DNA of 64,000 nt from an uncultured Bacteroides sp. (GCA_944321495.1 CALULP010000040.1:123680-187679); one strand, 5' to 3'. Shown: positions 26,740 to 35,362, counted from the stretch's first letter. Numbers and translations: made by a program. Notes: generated by a model not told the origin, from the letters alone.

Positions 26740-27492
26740 TTATTTGTCATATATTTTTGCCAACTCCGCTTCTACTGTTCCGGTAAATAATCTGTTTTCT
26801 TTTATTTGTTCAAAATCCGTCATCAACACTTGGGCCGGGTTGCCGCCTATCAAGAGGTTCTTCCCTTCGCGCTTGAAACTCCTGTTTACCAAGCTGAAAT
26901 TTGCCACGACACAACCATCACCCAAGTAACTTCCTTTACCAATGATGGAACCGTTGCCGATAAATACATTATCGCCTATATGCACTTTCCCATGCCGCTT
27001 TATAATCCTGCCGGATACCAAGTCGCGGAAAAAGTGAAAATTCGTATCATAGATTTCACAGTTCCATGAACACCCCATGAAATATCCACAATACACATTT
27101 TTCATACAAGCTATGACTGAATGACTGCCAAAAACATTATTACCTCCTACTTCCAGACAACCGTTTATCCACAAAGTCATTCCCACAAAAAAATGGACTT
27201 CAAGGCCATGCACTAAAATTGTACCGGGCACACTGACTATAAAATGTTCATGTCGGGTTGCCACAGGGCCTTCCTTTATATTCATTGTGATAACCCCCGG
27301 ACGAAGTTTCAAACCATCGTCAAACACAATTTTCCCGGTAATGTTTCTGAACTCCGTCCGCCAACCAACCAACACAGGCAAATATACAGCCTGCTTAAAC
27401 GGCAACATCTTGAAATTAAGACGTATGGTTTTAAACCAATTTACCTTGAAAAAATTATGTTTGATAACTTTCAAAAAATCAATGATTATCAT
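26740..27492 (-). CDS. Left-handed beta-helix acyltransferase
   Basis: The 250-residue protein has an N-terminal positively charged helix region (KVIKHNFFKVNWFKTIRLNF), then a beta-helix (VFDDGLKLRPGVITMNI, LEVGGNNVFGSHSVIACM, HIGDNVFIGNGSIIGKGSYLGDGCVVANFSLV) ending in LLIGGNPAQVL. YDTNFHFFRD may hold the catalytic His. It is paralogous to the 20732-21445 product. The start overlaps the flippase stop by one base (TAATG). Confidence 0.83.
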   Translation of the reverse strand: MIIIDFLKVIKHNFFKVNWFKTIRLNFKMLPFKQAVYLPVLVGWRTEFRNITGKIVFDDGLKLRPGVITMNIKEGPVATRHEHFIVSVPGTILVHGLEVHFFVGMTLWINGCLEVGGNNVFGSHSVIACMKNVYCGYFMGCSWNCEIYDTNFHFFRDLVSGRIIKRHGKVHIGDNVFIGNGSIIGKGSYLGDGCVVANFSLVNRSFKREGKNLLIGGNPAQVLMTDFEQIKENRLFTGTVEAELAKIYDK

Positions 27493-28952
27493 TATTTAAG
27501 TTTTAGTTTGGTTACCAGTTTTGACTTGAACTCATTCATATAGGTGATGAAGAAAGCATCCCGCAATAAAAACAGACAAAGGAAATAAGACAAGAAAGCC
27601 ACCGTACAGCCTACGGAAAGTCTGAATACCACATTATCTACTTCTCTCTGCGCAAAGCCGGCTGCGATAAACATCACTACCGATGACACGATGCAAACTG
27701 CATAGTGTTTTGACCAATACCTGACCGGAAGGTATTTCCGCCCCATAACCATCAACCCAGCCAATACGGCTATCTGGGCGACAACCGTCCCTATGGCAGT
27801 CCCATCTTGTGCATACCGGGGAATCAAGACCAGATTGAGGCACAAACTCAAGACAGCTCCCCATACTGCTGCCCAAATGAAGATTTTTTCACGACCTTGG
27901 GGCAACAGTATCTGGGAGCCTAATATAAATGCAATTGAAATGACCAACATCTGGGGTGCAAGCAATTGCATAGTTCTTATGGCCGGTTCAAAAGAGTCAC
28001 CACAAAGAATGTTGATAATGCAAGGAGCTTCTAAAATCAGAAAAAAAACAATCGGAGTACAGATCGTGAAAGCAAAATCTACCGTTTTTTGTGCCAGTTC
28101 ATCAAACCTCTTTCTTTGCCCTATTTCAAGCAAATTGGACATGCGCGGTATCAGACTTGACACCAAAGTGGTAGTAATTCCCATTAGTACAGTACAGACC
28201 TTTAACGCTGCAGTAAAATAACCTACCGATGAAGCATCTTTCATAAACCCCAGCATAACAATGTCCAGTTGTGAATAGATACTGATAATCACATACAAAA
28301 TGAATATTTTCAGTACAGGTCTTAAATGACGGAAAGGATGCAGTGTGCTTAACTTGACCCTATGCGGGTCGATATACTGTCTAAGTTTAAAGAAATTAAA
28401 CAGATTACCACCCACCGAACCGATAACCGTGTACAGGCCATAAAGCAACAGGTCGCTGCGGTCATGAACAAAGATAAACAAAAAGGCTATCGCGACAACT
28501 TTCACAATAAGCCCCCGGATGGTGACATACTTAAAATTTTCTATACCTTGGTAAAACCATTCGCAACCGATTGCAGTAAAAAAAACATTGGTACTCAATA
28601 TCAGGAAAAGTGCGAGATTTTCCTGTATCTTGTCTACCGACAGACAAAGAATGAAAAGTACAAAATACCCCACTACCGTAAGCAAGGCATGCAATGACAG
28701 GATTTCCAAAGAGACCTTGTTCAGTTTGTCGGCATCATCCCTCACCTTGGCAGTTTCCCTAATGGCATAAAGAGGAATGCCCAATGCAGTCAACATAATT
28801 ACATACTGTATGATTGAAGCATAGAAATTGACCAATCCCATTCCCTCGGGCAACATGACACGGGAAACATAAGGAAAAACCAACAGAGGGAACAGTACCC
28901 CCGACATGGTATTGACTAAATTCAGCCCATAGTTTGTTTTTACGGAAGCCAT
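27492..28952 (-). CDS. Oligosaccharide flippase (Wzx, MATE-like MVF family)
   Basis: The 486-residue protein has about 12-14 membrane segments and the start pattern of polysaccharide_synt/Wzx proteins (NYGLNLVNTMSGVLFPLLVFPYVSRVMLPEGMGLVNFYASI). Conserved features include FYQGIENFKYVTIRGLIVKV and LPRMSNL-like SLIPRMSNL. It flips the undecaprenyl-linked repeat unit to the periplasm, paired here with the EpsG-like polymerase. It starts 9 bp after the KAS III gene. Confidence 0.93.
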   Translation of the reverse strand: MASVKTNYGLNLVNTMSGVLFPLLVFPYVSRVMLPEGMGLVNFYASIIQYVIMLTALGIPLYAIRETAKVRDDADKLNKVSLEILSLHALLTVVGYFVLFILCLSVDKIQENLALFLILSTNVFFTAIGCEWFYQGIENFKYVTIRGLIVKVVAIAFLFIFVHDRSDLLLYGLYTVIGSVGGNLFNFFKLRQYIDPHRVKLSTLHPFRHLRPVLKIFILYVIISIYSQLDIVMLGFMKDASSVGYFTAALKVCTVLMGITTTLVSSLIPRMSNLLEIGQRKRFDELAQKTVDFAFTICTPIVFFLILEAPCIINILCGDSFEPAIRTMQLLAPQMLVISIAFILGSQILLPQGREKIFIWAAVWGAVLSLCLNLVLIPRYAQDGTAIGTVVAQIAVLAGLMVMGRKYLPVRYWSKHYAVCIVSSVVMFIAAGFAQREVDNVVFRLSVGCTVAFLSYFLCLFLLRDAFFITYMNEFKSKLVTKLKLK

Positions 28953-28961
28953 GCTTGATAC

Positions 28962-29972
28962 TTAGAAATTCAATATGCAGCCTCCCCAACTCAGCCCTAC
29001 GCCGAACCCTGTCACCATCACGCGCATGCCGGACTTGACTATGTCCTTGTCCAAGCAATCTTTCAAGCCTATCAATACCGTGGAGGAGACCGTATTGCCT
29101 GTTTCTTCAAGATGGATGTAGAATTTTTCTTTGGGCAAGACGCATACCTTGCGGATGGTGTTCAGCATAAATTTGTTGGCTTGGTGGAAGATGTAGTAAT
29201 CCACCTCGTCTTTCTGAAGTTTGTTTTTCGCTAACAATTGGGTTACCATTGCCGGGACGGCCTCTAAAGTAAAATTAAAGATAGCTCCTCCGTTCATATA
29301 AAGGTAATCGTCATACCACGTATGGCCTTCATCGTCCGGCACAGAATGCCCAGTCTTTTCCTTTTGGCGGGCAGCGCCGGTCTTCACAATCAGGTTGTCT
29401 GCGCCACTTCCGTCCGTGCCAAACACAAAATCGCCTATCCCGGCAAAGCCTTCCGTCGAAATCAGACAGGCTGCCGCCCCGTCGCCAAAGATAGAACGGT
29501 TGCTCTTATCAGACGGATGCAGGTATTTGTTGTATGTTTCGGCAGTAAGGAGCAACACGTTACGGGCAATGCCTGCCATTATCAGGCCTTTGGCCACCGC
29601 CATGCCATAGATGCAACCGGAACAGCCCAAATTGTAATCGAATGCGCCGCAAGACGTAGGGATGCCCAGACGTTCTTGCAAAAGGCAAGCCGTGGAGGGC
29701 AGGAAATAATCGGGGCTTTGCGTGCAAAGAAGCAGGAAATCTATTTCAGACGGCTTGATGGAGTATTCCTTAAACAACTTCCGGGCAGCTTTCTCTGCCA
29801 TGTCGCCCGCCGTTTCATCCGGAGCAGCCAGATGCCGGGAGTTCACCCCGACTTTGGCGGAAACCTTATCCGCATTCCATTCCGGGAATTCCCGCAACAG
29901 TTCCTCATTGGTCACTACCTGCTCCGGCAGATAACAAGATACGGCTCTGATGTATGCTTTCAGGTTTGTCAT
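28962..29972 (-). CDS. 3-oxoacyl-ACP synthase III family protein
   Basis: The 336-residue FabH-fold enzyme has the full triad: Cys in YNLGCSGCIYG, His in FHQANKFM and Asn in EETGNTVSST; GGAIFNFTLEAVPAM and the C-terminal GFGVGLSWGG are typical. It condenses an acyl-CoA with malonyl-ACP. The start overlaps the SDR stop by 4 bp and an ACP gene lies beyond, so this is a dedicated acyl-building set within a polysaccharide operon rather than the housekeeping fabH. It may make acetoacetyl-ACP. Confidence 0.9.
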   Translation of the reverse strand: MTNLKAYIRAVSCYLPEQVVTNEELLREFPEWNADKVSAKVGVNSRHLAAPDETAGDMAEKAARKLFKEYSIKPSEIDFLLLCTQSPDYFLPSTACLLQERLGIPTSCGAFDYNLGCSGCIYGMAVAKGLIMAGIARNVLLLTAETYNKYLHPSDKSNRSIFGDGAAACLISTEGFAGIGDFVFGTDGSGADNLIVKTGAARQKEKTGHSVPDDEGHTWYDDYLYMNGGAIFNFTLEAVPAMVTQLLAKNKLQKDEVDYYIFHQANKFMLNTIRKVCVLPKEKFYIHLEETGNTVSSTVLIGLKDCLDKDIVKSGMRVMVTGFGVGLSWGGCILNF

Positions 29973-30718
29973 AGCTTATTCTCCCCCCCCGTTATATCTA
30001 CACAACTACCTGTCATCCAAGAAGATGCATCAGACAACAAGTAAACAGCCAGTCCGGATATGTCCTCCGGAACACCATAGCGTTTCAAGGGGTATTTCAG
30101 TTGTTCTTTCTCCAAATCTTCTTTGCTCAGCCCTCCTTGCAGTATCAGGTCGGTCCAGACCATGGCCGGACAAATGCAATTCACCCGTATCAACCGGGGA
30201 GCGAGTTCCAACGACAGGCATTTGGCATAAGAGATAAGCGCACCCTTGGAAGCACTATACAGCGCATTGCCTATGCTGGGAGATTCTGCGGCACGGGATG
30301 CAATGAACACAAGGGAGGCTGATTTCTTGATTTTCTTGCCACGCAACAATTCAGCCTGAAGCAATACGGCCGACTTGAAATTAATGCCCATCACTTCGTC
30401 CACGTCACGGCCGGTTATCATCTTACAAGGAAGGCGGTGCCCAATGCCTGCACTGTGGACAACGCCGTCCAACGCCGGCACTTGACTTGCCAAGGAAGAG
30501 ATGCCATCATCCGTAGCCAAGTCCACAGGAAGCAGGCTATGCCCTTCGCCGGACATTGCCGACAAGGTGGAGGCCAGCCGTCCCTCATTCCGCCCCGTGA
30601 TAATAACCGATGCTCCCATCCGGGAACAAGCAATGGAGATACTCCGGCCTATGCCGGAAGAAGCACCCGTGACAAGAATGGTCTTGCCTGCCAGAGAAAA
30701 AGGATTGGTGAGATTCAT
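29969..30718 (-). CDS. SDR-family 3-oxoacyl-ACP reductase-like
   Basis: The 249-residue short-chain dehydrogenase has TGASSGIGRSIS (cofactor), VHSAGIG (NAG-like), FIASRAAESPS with the catalytic Ser and YSASKGALI (YxxxK). It would reduce the keto group left by the adjacent KAS III. A run of eight G (plus-strand C at 29983-29990) encodes Gly-Gly six codons before the end, just before the overlapping KAS III start. Slippage would replace the SDR C-terminus and uncouple KAS III translation. Confidence 0.9.
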   Translation of the reverse strand: MNLTNPFSLAGKTILVTGASSGIGRSISIACSRMGASVIITGRNEGRLASTLSAMSGEGHSLLPVDLATDDGISSLASQVPALDGVVHSAGIGHRLPCKMITGRDVDEVMGINFKSAVLLQAELLRGKKIKKSASLVFIASRAAESPSIGNALYSASKGALISYAKCLSLELAPRLIRVNCICPAMVWTDLILQGGLSKEDLEKEQLKYPLKRYGVPEDISGLAVYLLSDASSWMTGSCVDITGGENKL

Positions 30719-30942
30719 TTGGAGTTAATAAGGTCAAACAATTCCTGTACGGTCTCACATGAACGGATTTCCTTGCCGGTCACAATTTTTCCGTATGACA
30801 CTTTCGCCATGGCAATAATGCCCATGGCAGCCATCGAACTCCACTCGTCCAAATCCTGGAAACGGGTGTCGGCATGTATCTCTGATACATCAGTCTCATC
30901 AAACTGATTCGCAAAATTTTCTATGAATTCTTTCAGTTCCAT
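30715..30942 (-). CDS. Acyl carrier protein
   Basis: The 75-residue acidic protein has the four-helix ACP pattern with the phosphopantetheine attachment site in LDEWSSMAAMGIIAM (Ser-Ser rather than the DSL of the housekeeping ACP). It is the first gene of the polysaccharide block and overlaps the SDR start by 4 bp, so ACP, SDR and KAS III are a translationally coupled trio. It would carry the growing or finished acyl group to a sugar acyltransferase. No TAnnTTTG box is seen directly upstream, consistent with transcription from far upstream. Confidence 0.88.
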   Translation of the reverse strand: MELKEFIENFANQFDETDVSEIHADTRFQDLDEWSSMAAMGIIAMAKVSYGKIVTGKEIRSCETVQELFDLINSK

Positions 30943-31001
30943 AATTTTATAGATTGATGTTATTTAATAATTGTTTCATTCAGGCACACGACATTCCGGA
31001 A

Positions 31002-31019
31002 AGCTGTCCTGCGACAGCT
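31002..31019. other. Small hairpin upstream of the ACP gene
   Basis: AGCTGTC (31002-31008) pairs with GACAGCT (31013-31019) around a 4-nt loop. No T-run follows on either strand, so a processing or regulatory hairpin is more likely than a terminator. Confidence 0.35.
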
Positions 31020-31065
31020 CCCTACAAGCCTTTTATCAGAAAAACACAAGTTCTTTATTTCAGCA

Positions 31066-31443
31066 TCATCCTTGCTCCGTCCTCCACTCCTCCACCGTGC
31101 CGGTACGCGAGGAGAAGCTGACGCCTATCTTGTAGAGTTTCCGTGCATCGGCGGCATAAGGACGGAGGTAACCTTTCGCATCTACCAACGACACAAACCC
31201 GTTCTTCACTTCGTTGTTCGGGAAATCCAGCAGGTAGCTGCCCATGTCCGGATTGTAGGCCTTGATGGTCAGGTAACCGCTTTGATAAAGCATGGGCAGG
31301 GCACGCTCGGTGCTCGATTTGTAATCGACAAACGACTGGGGCAGGTAGTAACGGCCTGTCAGTTCGTTCAGGTTCTCCCTGCTGTGAGACAGCAGGCGCA
31401 ACAGGTAGGAAGGGGTGCCCGTGGCAAACCAGTAATTCATCAA
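31066..31443 (-). pseudogene. AAA-ATPase-like / PD-(D/E)XK (DUF1703) remnant
   Basis: The 125-codon frame starts in the middle of a Bacteroidales AAA-ATPase-like protein (NYWFATGTPSYLLRLL, then YYLPQSFVDYKSSTERALPMLYQSGYLTIKAY and YLLDFPNNEVKNGFVSLV), skips the long central part, and ends with the family's terminal RKLYKIGVSFSSRTGTVEEW. Both the N-terminal ATPase region and an internal stretch of the nuclease domain are deleted. Members are typically about 500 residues. It is very probably non-functional. Confidence 0.75.
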
Positions 31444-31487
31444 AGCAGTAAATTTTATTAATGGGCAATGGACAATTCAGACTTCTA

Positions 31488-31763
31488 TCAACGCTTTATC
31501 CAATTCAATTCTATCTCCCTGTTATTCGTCCGGGCATCACGTATATCTGCCACTATCTCATCTGCCGAGCGGGCATCCTGCCACTTACCGACAAACTGGG
31601 CTACCCAAGCACCGTCGGTATCCTTCGCCTTATCTTTCCGGATAAGGGAAGCCGACAGTTTTGATATCAAATCCAACTTCACATCAAGACTCAGATTTTT
31701 CAGCAGGTTCCAATAAACATTGGAATCTGCCTCCCCATGAGGTATAGTCACTTCCGCTTTCAT
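31488..31763 (-). CDS. Small antitoxin-like protein, orphan
   Basis: The 91-residue protein (KAEVTIPHGEADSNVYWNLL, ISKLSASLIRKDKAKD, WQDARSADEIVADIRDARTNNREIEL) has the same plan as the 92-residue product at 44512-44790: a short N-terminal strand, a helical middle and a WxDxRxxxEIxxDIxxAR tail. The latter is followed by a PIN toxin; here no toxin gene follows the stop, only a DUF1703 remnant. It is therefore probably a stranded antitoxin. Not a family I can name. Confidence 0.65.
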   Translation of the reverse strand: MKAEVTIPHGEADSNVYWNLLKNLSLDVKLDLISKLSASLIRKDKAKDTDGAWVAQFVGKWQDARSADEIVADIRDARTNNREIELNWIKR

Positions 31764-31802
31764 CGTGCATCCATTTATTCTTCCACAAAGATAGTCATTT
31801 CA

Positions 31803-31924
31803 TTGACAATGGACAATGGACAATTAACAATTGAGAATTGAGAATTGGGAATTGACAATTGGGCATCCGCATGGCAATAATTGTCCATTGTTAATTGTTA
31901 ATTGTTAATTGTCAATTGTCCATT
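31803..31924. repeat. Family I hairpin tract, copy a
   Basis: Left arm of repeated GACAATGGACAATTAACAAT-like units, a core GGGCATCCGCATGGCAATAA at 31861-31880 and a right arm that is the inverse (TTGTCCATTG, TTAATTG units). The core is the reverse complement of that in copies at 37515 and 39382. The right arm supplies the last codons of the frameshifted gene at 31912. Confidence 0.85.
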
Positions 31925-32231
31925 CCCCACGCTTCCTCCAGCATCTGCCGGATAAACTCCTGCCAGCGGGCACGCTCGCAGCGCAACAGGTCGGCCACGC
32001 GGGGAAAGGTGGCGCGGGCGATGCGCTCGTCGTAGGTGGCCAGAATCAAGGCATTGGCCCGGATGCTTTGCGTCAGGGTGAATTCAGGTTGACTGGCAGA
32101 TCCAGGCTCAACCGCCCGTTCCTGATACCTATCTCCTGCTCCGCCCGGCGGCGGGGGATGTCCAAGTACACGATGCGGTCGATAAGGGCCTGCGTGATGC
32201 GGCGGCCTATGTTTGCTGACGTTTGTTTCAT
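31912..32231 (-). pseudogene. Frameshifted small gene of unknown function
   Basis: From ATG at 32231 the frame reads MKQTSANIGRRITQALIDRI and ends after LDLPVNLNSP. In the next frame the sequence continues sensibly as EFTLTQSIRANALILATYDE, then ATFPRVADLLRCERARWQEF and ends WGMDN at 31912. Adding one base near AACCTGAA would join them as VNPEFTLTQ, giving about 107 residues. So a 1-bp deletion has probably broken the gene (or it is a sequencing error). No known family recognised; the second half looks like a helical DNA-binding segment. Confidence 0.55.
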
Positions 32232-32242
32232 GGAGATTTATT

Positions 32243-32493
32243 TGAGTTTTTAAGTTGACAAGGGGACAAGGTTACGAGTTAACAAGTTTTTGAGTTTTTG
32301 AGTTTGTGAGTTTTTGAGTTAACAAGGTTACAAGGGTACACGGTTACAAGGGAAAGGGGTACAAGGGGAGGATACGCCTTGTCACCTCGTTAACTTATAC
32401 CCTTGTCACCTCGTTAACTTATACCCCCTTGTTAACTCGTTAACTTATACCCTTGTTAACTCGTTAACTTATACCCTTGTCACCTCGTTAACT
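32243..32493. repeat. Family II hairpin tract, copy a
   Basis: About 250 bp of 8-11 bp units: GAGTTTTT, GTTAACAAG, GTTACAAGG and GTACAAGGG on the left, a core GAGGATACGCCTTGT at 32368-32382, then the inverse CCTTGTCACC, TCGTTAACTTATACC on the right. The core recurs at 35871 (inverted) and 47659. No gene lies in 32232-32654; at 32571-32580 there is a GGGGTACCCC palindrome and a TTCGC/GCGAA dyad precedes it. Confidence 0.85.
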
Positions 32494-32654
32494 GCATTTT
32501 CGTCCCGGCGGGGACACAAAACGCAAAAAGTGCATTTTTTGCCCGAACTTCGCGGAGCGAAAATTTGAGAGGGGTACCCCGTTTTTCCGATGGCTGCCTG
32601 TAAGGCCGACGGTACGGGACCCCGATATGTTTAACTTTTTAATTTTTTATCTTT

Positions 32655-33278
32655 ATGATTCAGACTAACGGAGTTATGTCTTTTTTCGATGCGCCCATCG
32701 CGCCGGTCAAGGATGACGCGGGGCGACTGCTGAGGGCTGCCACCTTGCTGCCCAGCCGGACGGTGGACCTTGCCGAAGTGTACCGCCTGGTGACTGCCGA
32801 CGAACATCTGCGGCAACTGACCGACCGCGTGCGGGCGGCAAAGGACACGAACCTGGCCAAGCGGCAATGCCTGCCCTACGTCACGCCTTTCGGCACGTTC
32901 AGCCGCAGGCGTTGCGGCTACCTCACCGCCTTCTCGGGCGTGCTGCCCATCGACGTGGACAAGCTGGAAAGCGCCGAAGAGGCGGAGGAGATGAAGCAGG
33001 TCCTGTTCCACGACCCCTATCTTGACACCCGGCTGGCGTTCATCAGTCCGGGCGGACGGGGCGTGAAGGCGTTCATCCGGATGCCTTCTTTCCGTCCCGG
33101 ACAGGACGAAGACCCTGCGGCCTTTGCCGCACGCTACGCCACCGACGCCATGAACTACGTGCGCTACCTGTACAACCCGCATCCCGACGACCCCTGCCGG
33201 GGCGTGGACTTCAGCGGGAAGGACGTGGTGCGCGCCTGTTTCCTTTGCCACGACAAGAAAGCGTTGATTAGGGATTAG
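32655..33278 (+). CDS. VirE N-terminal / BT4734-like domain protein
   Basis: The 207-residue protein matches the Bacteroidales BT4734/BF3469 family, related to the N-terminal domain of VirE-like primase-helicase proteins: KRQCLPYVTPFGTFSRRR, FSGVLPIDVDKLES, FISPGGRGVKAFI and GVDFSGKDVVRACFLCHD. The DVDKL and GRGVKAF segments correspond to a primase-like fold. It is usually encoded next to a DUF3987 gene, as here, and near capsule loci. Function unproven. It reads against the polysaccharide genes. Confidence 0.87.
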   Translation: MIQTNGVMSFFDAPIAPVKDDAGRLLRAATLLPSRTVDLAEVYRLVTADEHLRQLTDRVRAAKDTNLAKRQCLPYVTPFGTFSRRRCGYLTAFSGVLPIDVDKLESAEEAEEMKQVLFHDPYLDTRLAFISPGGRGVKAFIRMPSFRPGQDEDPAAFAARYATDAMNYVRYLYNPHPDDPCRGVDFSGKDVVRACFLCHDKKALIRD

Positions 33279-33397
33279 TGGTTAGTGATGAGTGATTAAT
33301 TACTAATCATTACTCACTAATCACTACTCACTAATAACTAATCATTAACCACTAATCACTAATCATTAACCACTAATCACTAACCACTAACCACTAT
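33272..33397. repeat. Family IV hairpin tract (ACTAATCACT units)
   Basis: A left arm GATTAGTGGTTAGTGATGAG opens the tract; the rest is repeated ACTAATCACT, AACCACTAATC and CATTACTCACT units, the inverse of the left arm. It fills the 123-bp gap between the VirE-like and DUF3987 genes. Same design as families I and II with a different unit sequence. Confidence 0.75.
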
Positions 33398-33401
33398 TTA
33401 C

Positions 33402-35246
33402 ATGAAACGTTTACAACAACTCATCGACGCCGTGAAGCGTCGGGGGGCGGACATTGCCCCCACTTACAGTGAATATCTTCAGCTTGCCCTGGCCCTTGCC
33501 ACCGATTGCGGCGAGGCGGGACGGAGCGTGTTCCACCAACTGTGCAGCCCCTCGCCCAAGTACCGGCAGGCGGATGCCGACCGGATGTACACCCGCGTGC
33601 TGCGCGACGGGCGGGGCGAGGTGCATCTGGGCACCGTGTTCCACCTGGCCCGGCTGGCGGGGGTGGAAGTGGAAGAGGAACTTGCAAACTTGCAAAACTT
33701 GCAGCCCCCTCTTACGCACACACGCGTACGCGAGGAGAATTTTGCACTGCCTTGTTTCCCCGTCTACCCCTGGCCGCCTTTCCTGCAACAGGTAGTAGAC
33801 TGCGGCGACTCCCCTGCCCAACGGGACATCCTGCTGCTGGGCGCGATTACCGTGTTCGGAGCCACCTTGAACAGGCTGGTAAACTTTACCTACGGGCGGA
33901 AAAAGAAATACCCCTGCCTGCAAACCTTTATCGTGGCGCCGCCCGCATCCGGGAAAGGCGCGCTGACCTGGGTCAGAAGACTTGCCGAACCCATCCACGA
34001 CGACTTGCTTGAAGACTACAAGCAGAAAATGAAAGCGTTCAAGGCCGAAAAAGCGCGGCGTGAATCGATGGGCAGGGAGAAAGCCTCCATCCCCGAACCC
34101 GAACAACCCCGCATGAAAATGTTTCTCATCACCGGTGACAATTCAGGCACCGGCATCTTGGAGAACCTGATGGATGCGAACGGCACCGGGCTGATTTGTG
34201 AAACCGAAGCCGACACCGTCAGTACCGCCATCGGCACCGATTACGGCCATTGGAGCGATACGCTCCGCAAAAGCTTCGACCACGAACGGCTGGCTTACAA
34301 CCGCCGTACCAACCACGAATACCGCGAATGCAAAAGGTCTTACCTCAGCATCCTGCTCAGTGGGACACCGGCGCAAGTGAAACCGCTTATCCCTTCCACG
34401 GAGAACGGGTTGTTCTCACGCCAGGTATTCTATTGCATGCCACCCATCGACGAGTGGACCGACCAGTTCAACCTGTCGGAAACGGACTATGACAGTGTCT
34501 TCAACCTTTGGGGACAACATTGGAAAAGGTTTCTGGACAACTTGTCCGTCCACGTAAGCAGCATCTGCCTGGAACTGTCACCGCAACAGATCCATACGTT
34601 CAACCTCCGTCTTTCCCGTCTTTTCGGGAGAGCCGGAGCCGCCCACGGCAGCGCCATGAAAAGCACTGTGGCACGTATCGCCATCAACCTGTGCCGCATG
34701 ATGAGCGTCGTTGCCCTGCTTCGTTCGTGCGACGCGTTATTGCCGACAGGCAAAGCAAACGGGACACTGGCCTACGACGGCTTCACCCGCCTGCTGGCAG
34801 GCTGTCCCGGCTTGTCGCCCTCCCCTTGCGTGCCCCGGGAAAACGTGCGGGACGGGGTAATACCCCACTTCCTGCTTCGGATTTCCGAAGACGATTTCCA
34901 AGCTATCCTTTCGCTGGCCGAACCGTTATACCTTCATGCCTGCCACATCCTCTCGCTGCTGCCTGCCGTTGAGACAGTGAAACAGCCTGTACGCCCCCAA
35001 AGCACCTTTTTCAACCGCTTGCCCGACCAGTTCACCCGGCAAGAAGCCGTTGAAGAAGCACAACGGTGCGGCATCACGCTGAACACGCTCGACTCCATGC
35101 TGAAGCGCATGACCGATAAAGGCGTGCTGGTAAAGACGCATCGCGGCGAATATGAATTTGCCTCGCGCATACGCGCGTGTGCGTGTAGAGAGGCTGCAAG
35201 TTCTGCAAGTTTGCAAGTTTCCGGCGAAAGCGAGCACTCGGAGTAA
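33402..35246 (+). CDS. DUF3987 domain protein (primase-helicase-like)
   Basis: The 614-residue protein has an N-terminal helical region, then the DUF3987 core: FPVYPWPPFLQQVV, a P-loop-like VAPPASGKGALTWVR (about residue 190), ITGDNSGTGILENLMDANGTGLICETEADT and YLSILLSGTPAQVKPLI. Members resemble phage/plasmid primase-helicases, and the pair VirE-like plus DUF3987 looks like a split primase-helicase. In Bacteroidales it recurs near capsule loci with no known role. It ends in a repeat-rich tail of Ala/Ser codons before the 22-bp array C. Confidence 0.88.
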   Translation: MKRLQQLIDAVKRRGADIAPTYSEYLQLALALATDCGEAGRSVFHQLCSPSPKYRQADADRMYTRVLRDGRGEVHLGTVFHLARLAGVEVEEELANLQNLQPPLTHTRVREENFALPCFPVYPWPPFLQQVVDCGDSPAQRDILLLGAITVFGATLNRLVNFTYGRKKKYPCLQTFIVAPPASGKGALTWVRRLAEPIHDDLLEDYKQKMKAFKAEKARRESMGREKASIPEPEQPRMKMFLITGDNSGTGILENLMDANGTGLICETEADTVSTAIGTDYGHWSDTLRKSFDHERLAYNRRTNHEYRECKRSYLSILLSGTPAQVKPLIPSTENGLFSRQVFYCMPPIDEWTDQFNLSETDYDSVFNLWGQHWKRFLDNLSVHVSSICLELSPQQIHTFNLRLSRLFGRAGAAHGSAMKSTVARIAINLCRMMSVVALLRSCDALLPTGKANGTLAYDGFTRLLAGCPGLSPSPCVPRENVRDGVIPHFLLRISEDDFQAILSLAEPLYLHACHILSLLPAVETVKQPVRPQSTFFNRLPDQFTRQEAVEEAQRCGITLNTLDSMLKRMTDKGVLVKTHRGEYEFASRIRACACREAASSASLQVSGESEHSE

Positions 35247-35296
35247 GCCGGTCTTACCCGGAATACTCCCGGACCGCTGCTGATTGCAGAAAGGGA

Positions 35297-35362
35297 AACC
35301 ACTTGATTATCCCTCGTAATCAACTTGATTCCACTGCGTAATTAAGTTGATTTTCCCCGCTA
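35297..35362. repeat. 22-bp-period intergenic array C (3 units)
   Basis: Units start at 35297, 35319 and 35341; the cores are CCACTTGATT, CAACTTGATT and TAAGTTGATT. It lies between the converging DUF3987 and DUF4248 genes. Confidence 0.75.
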
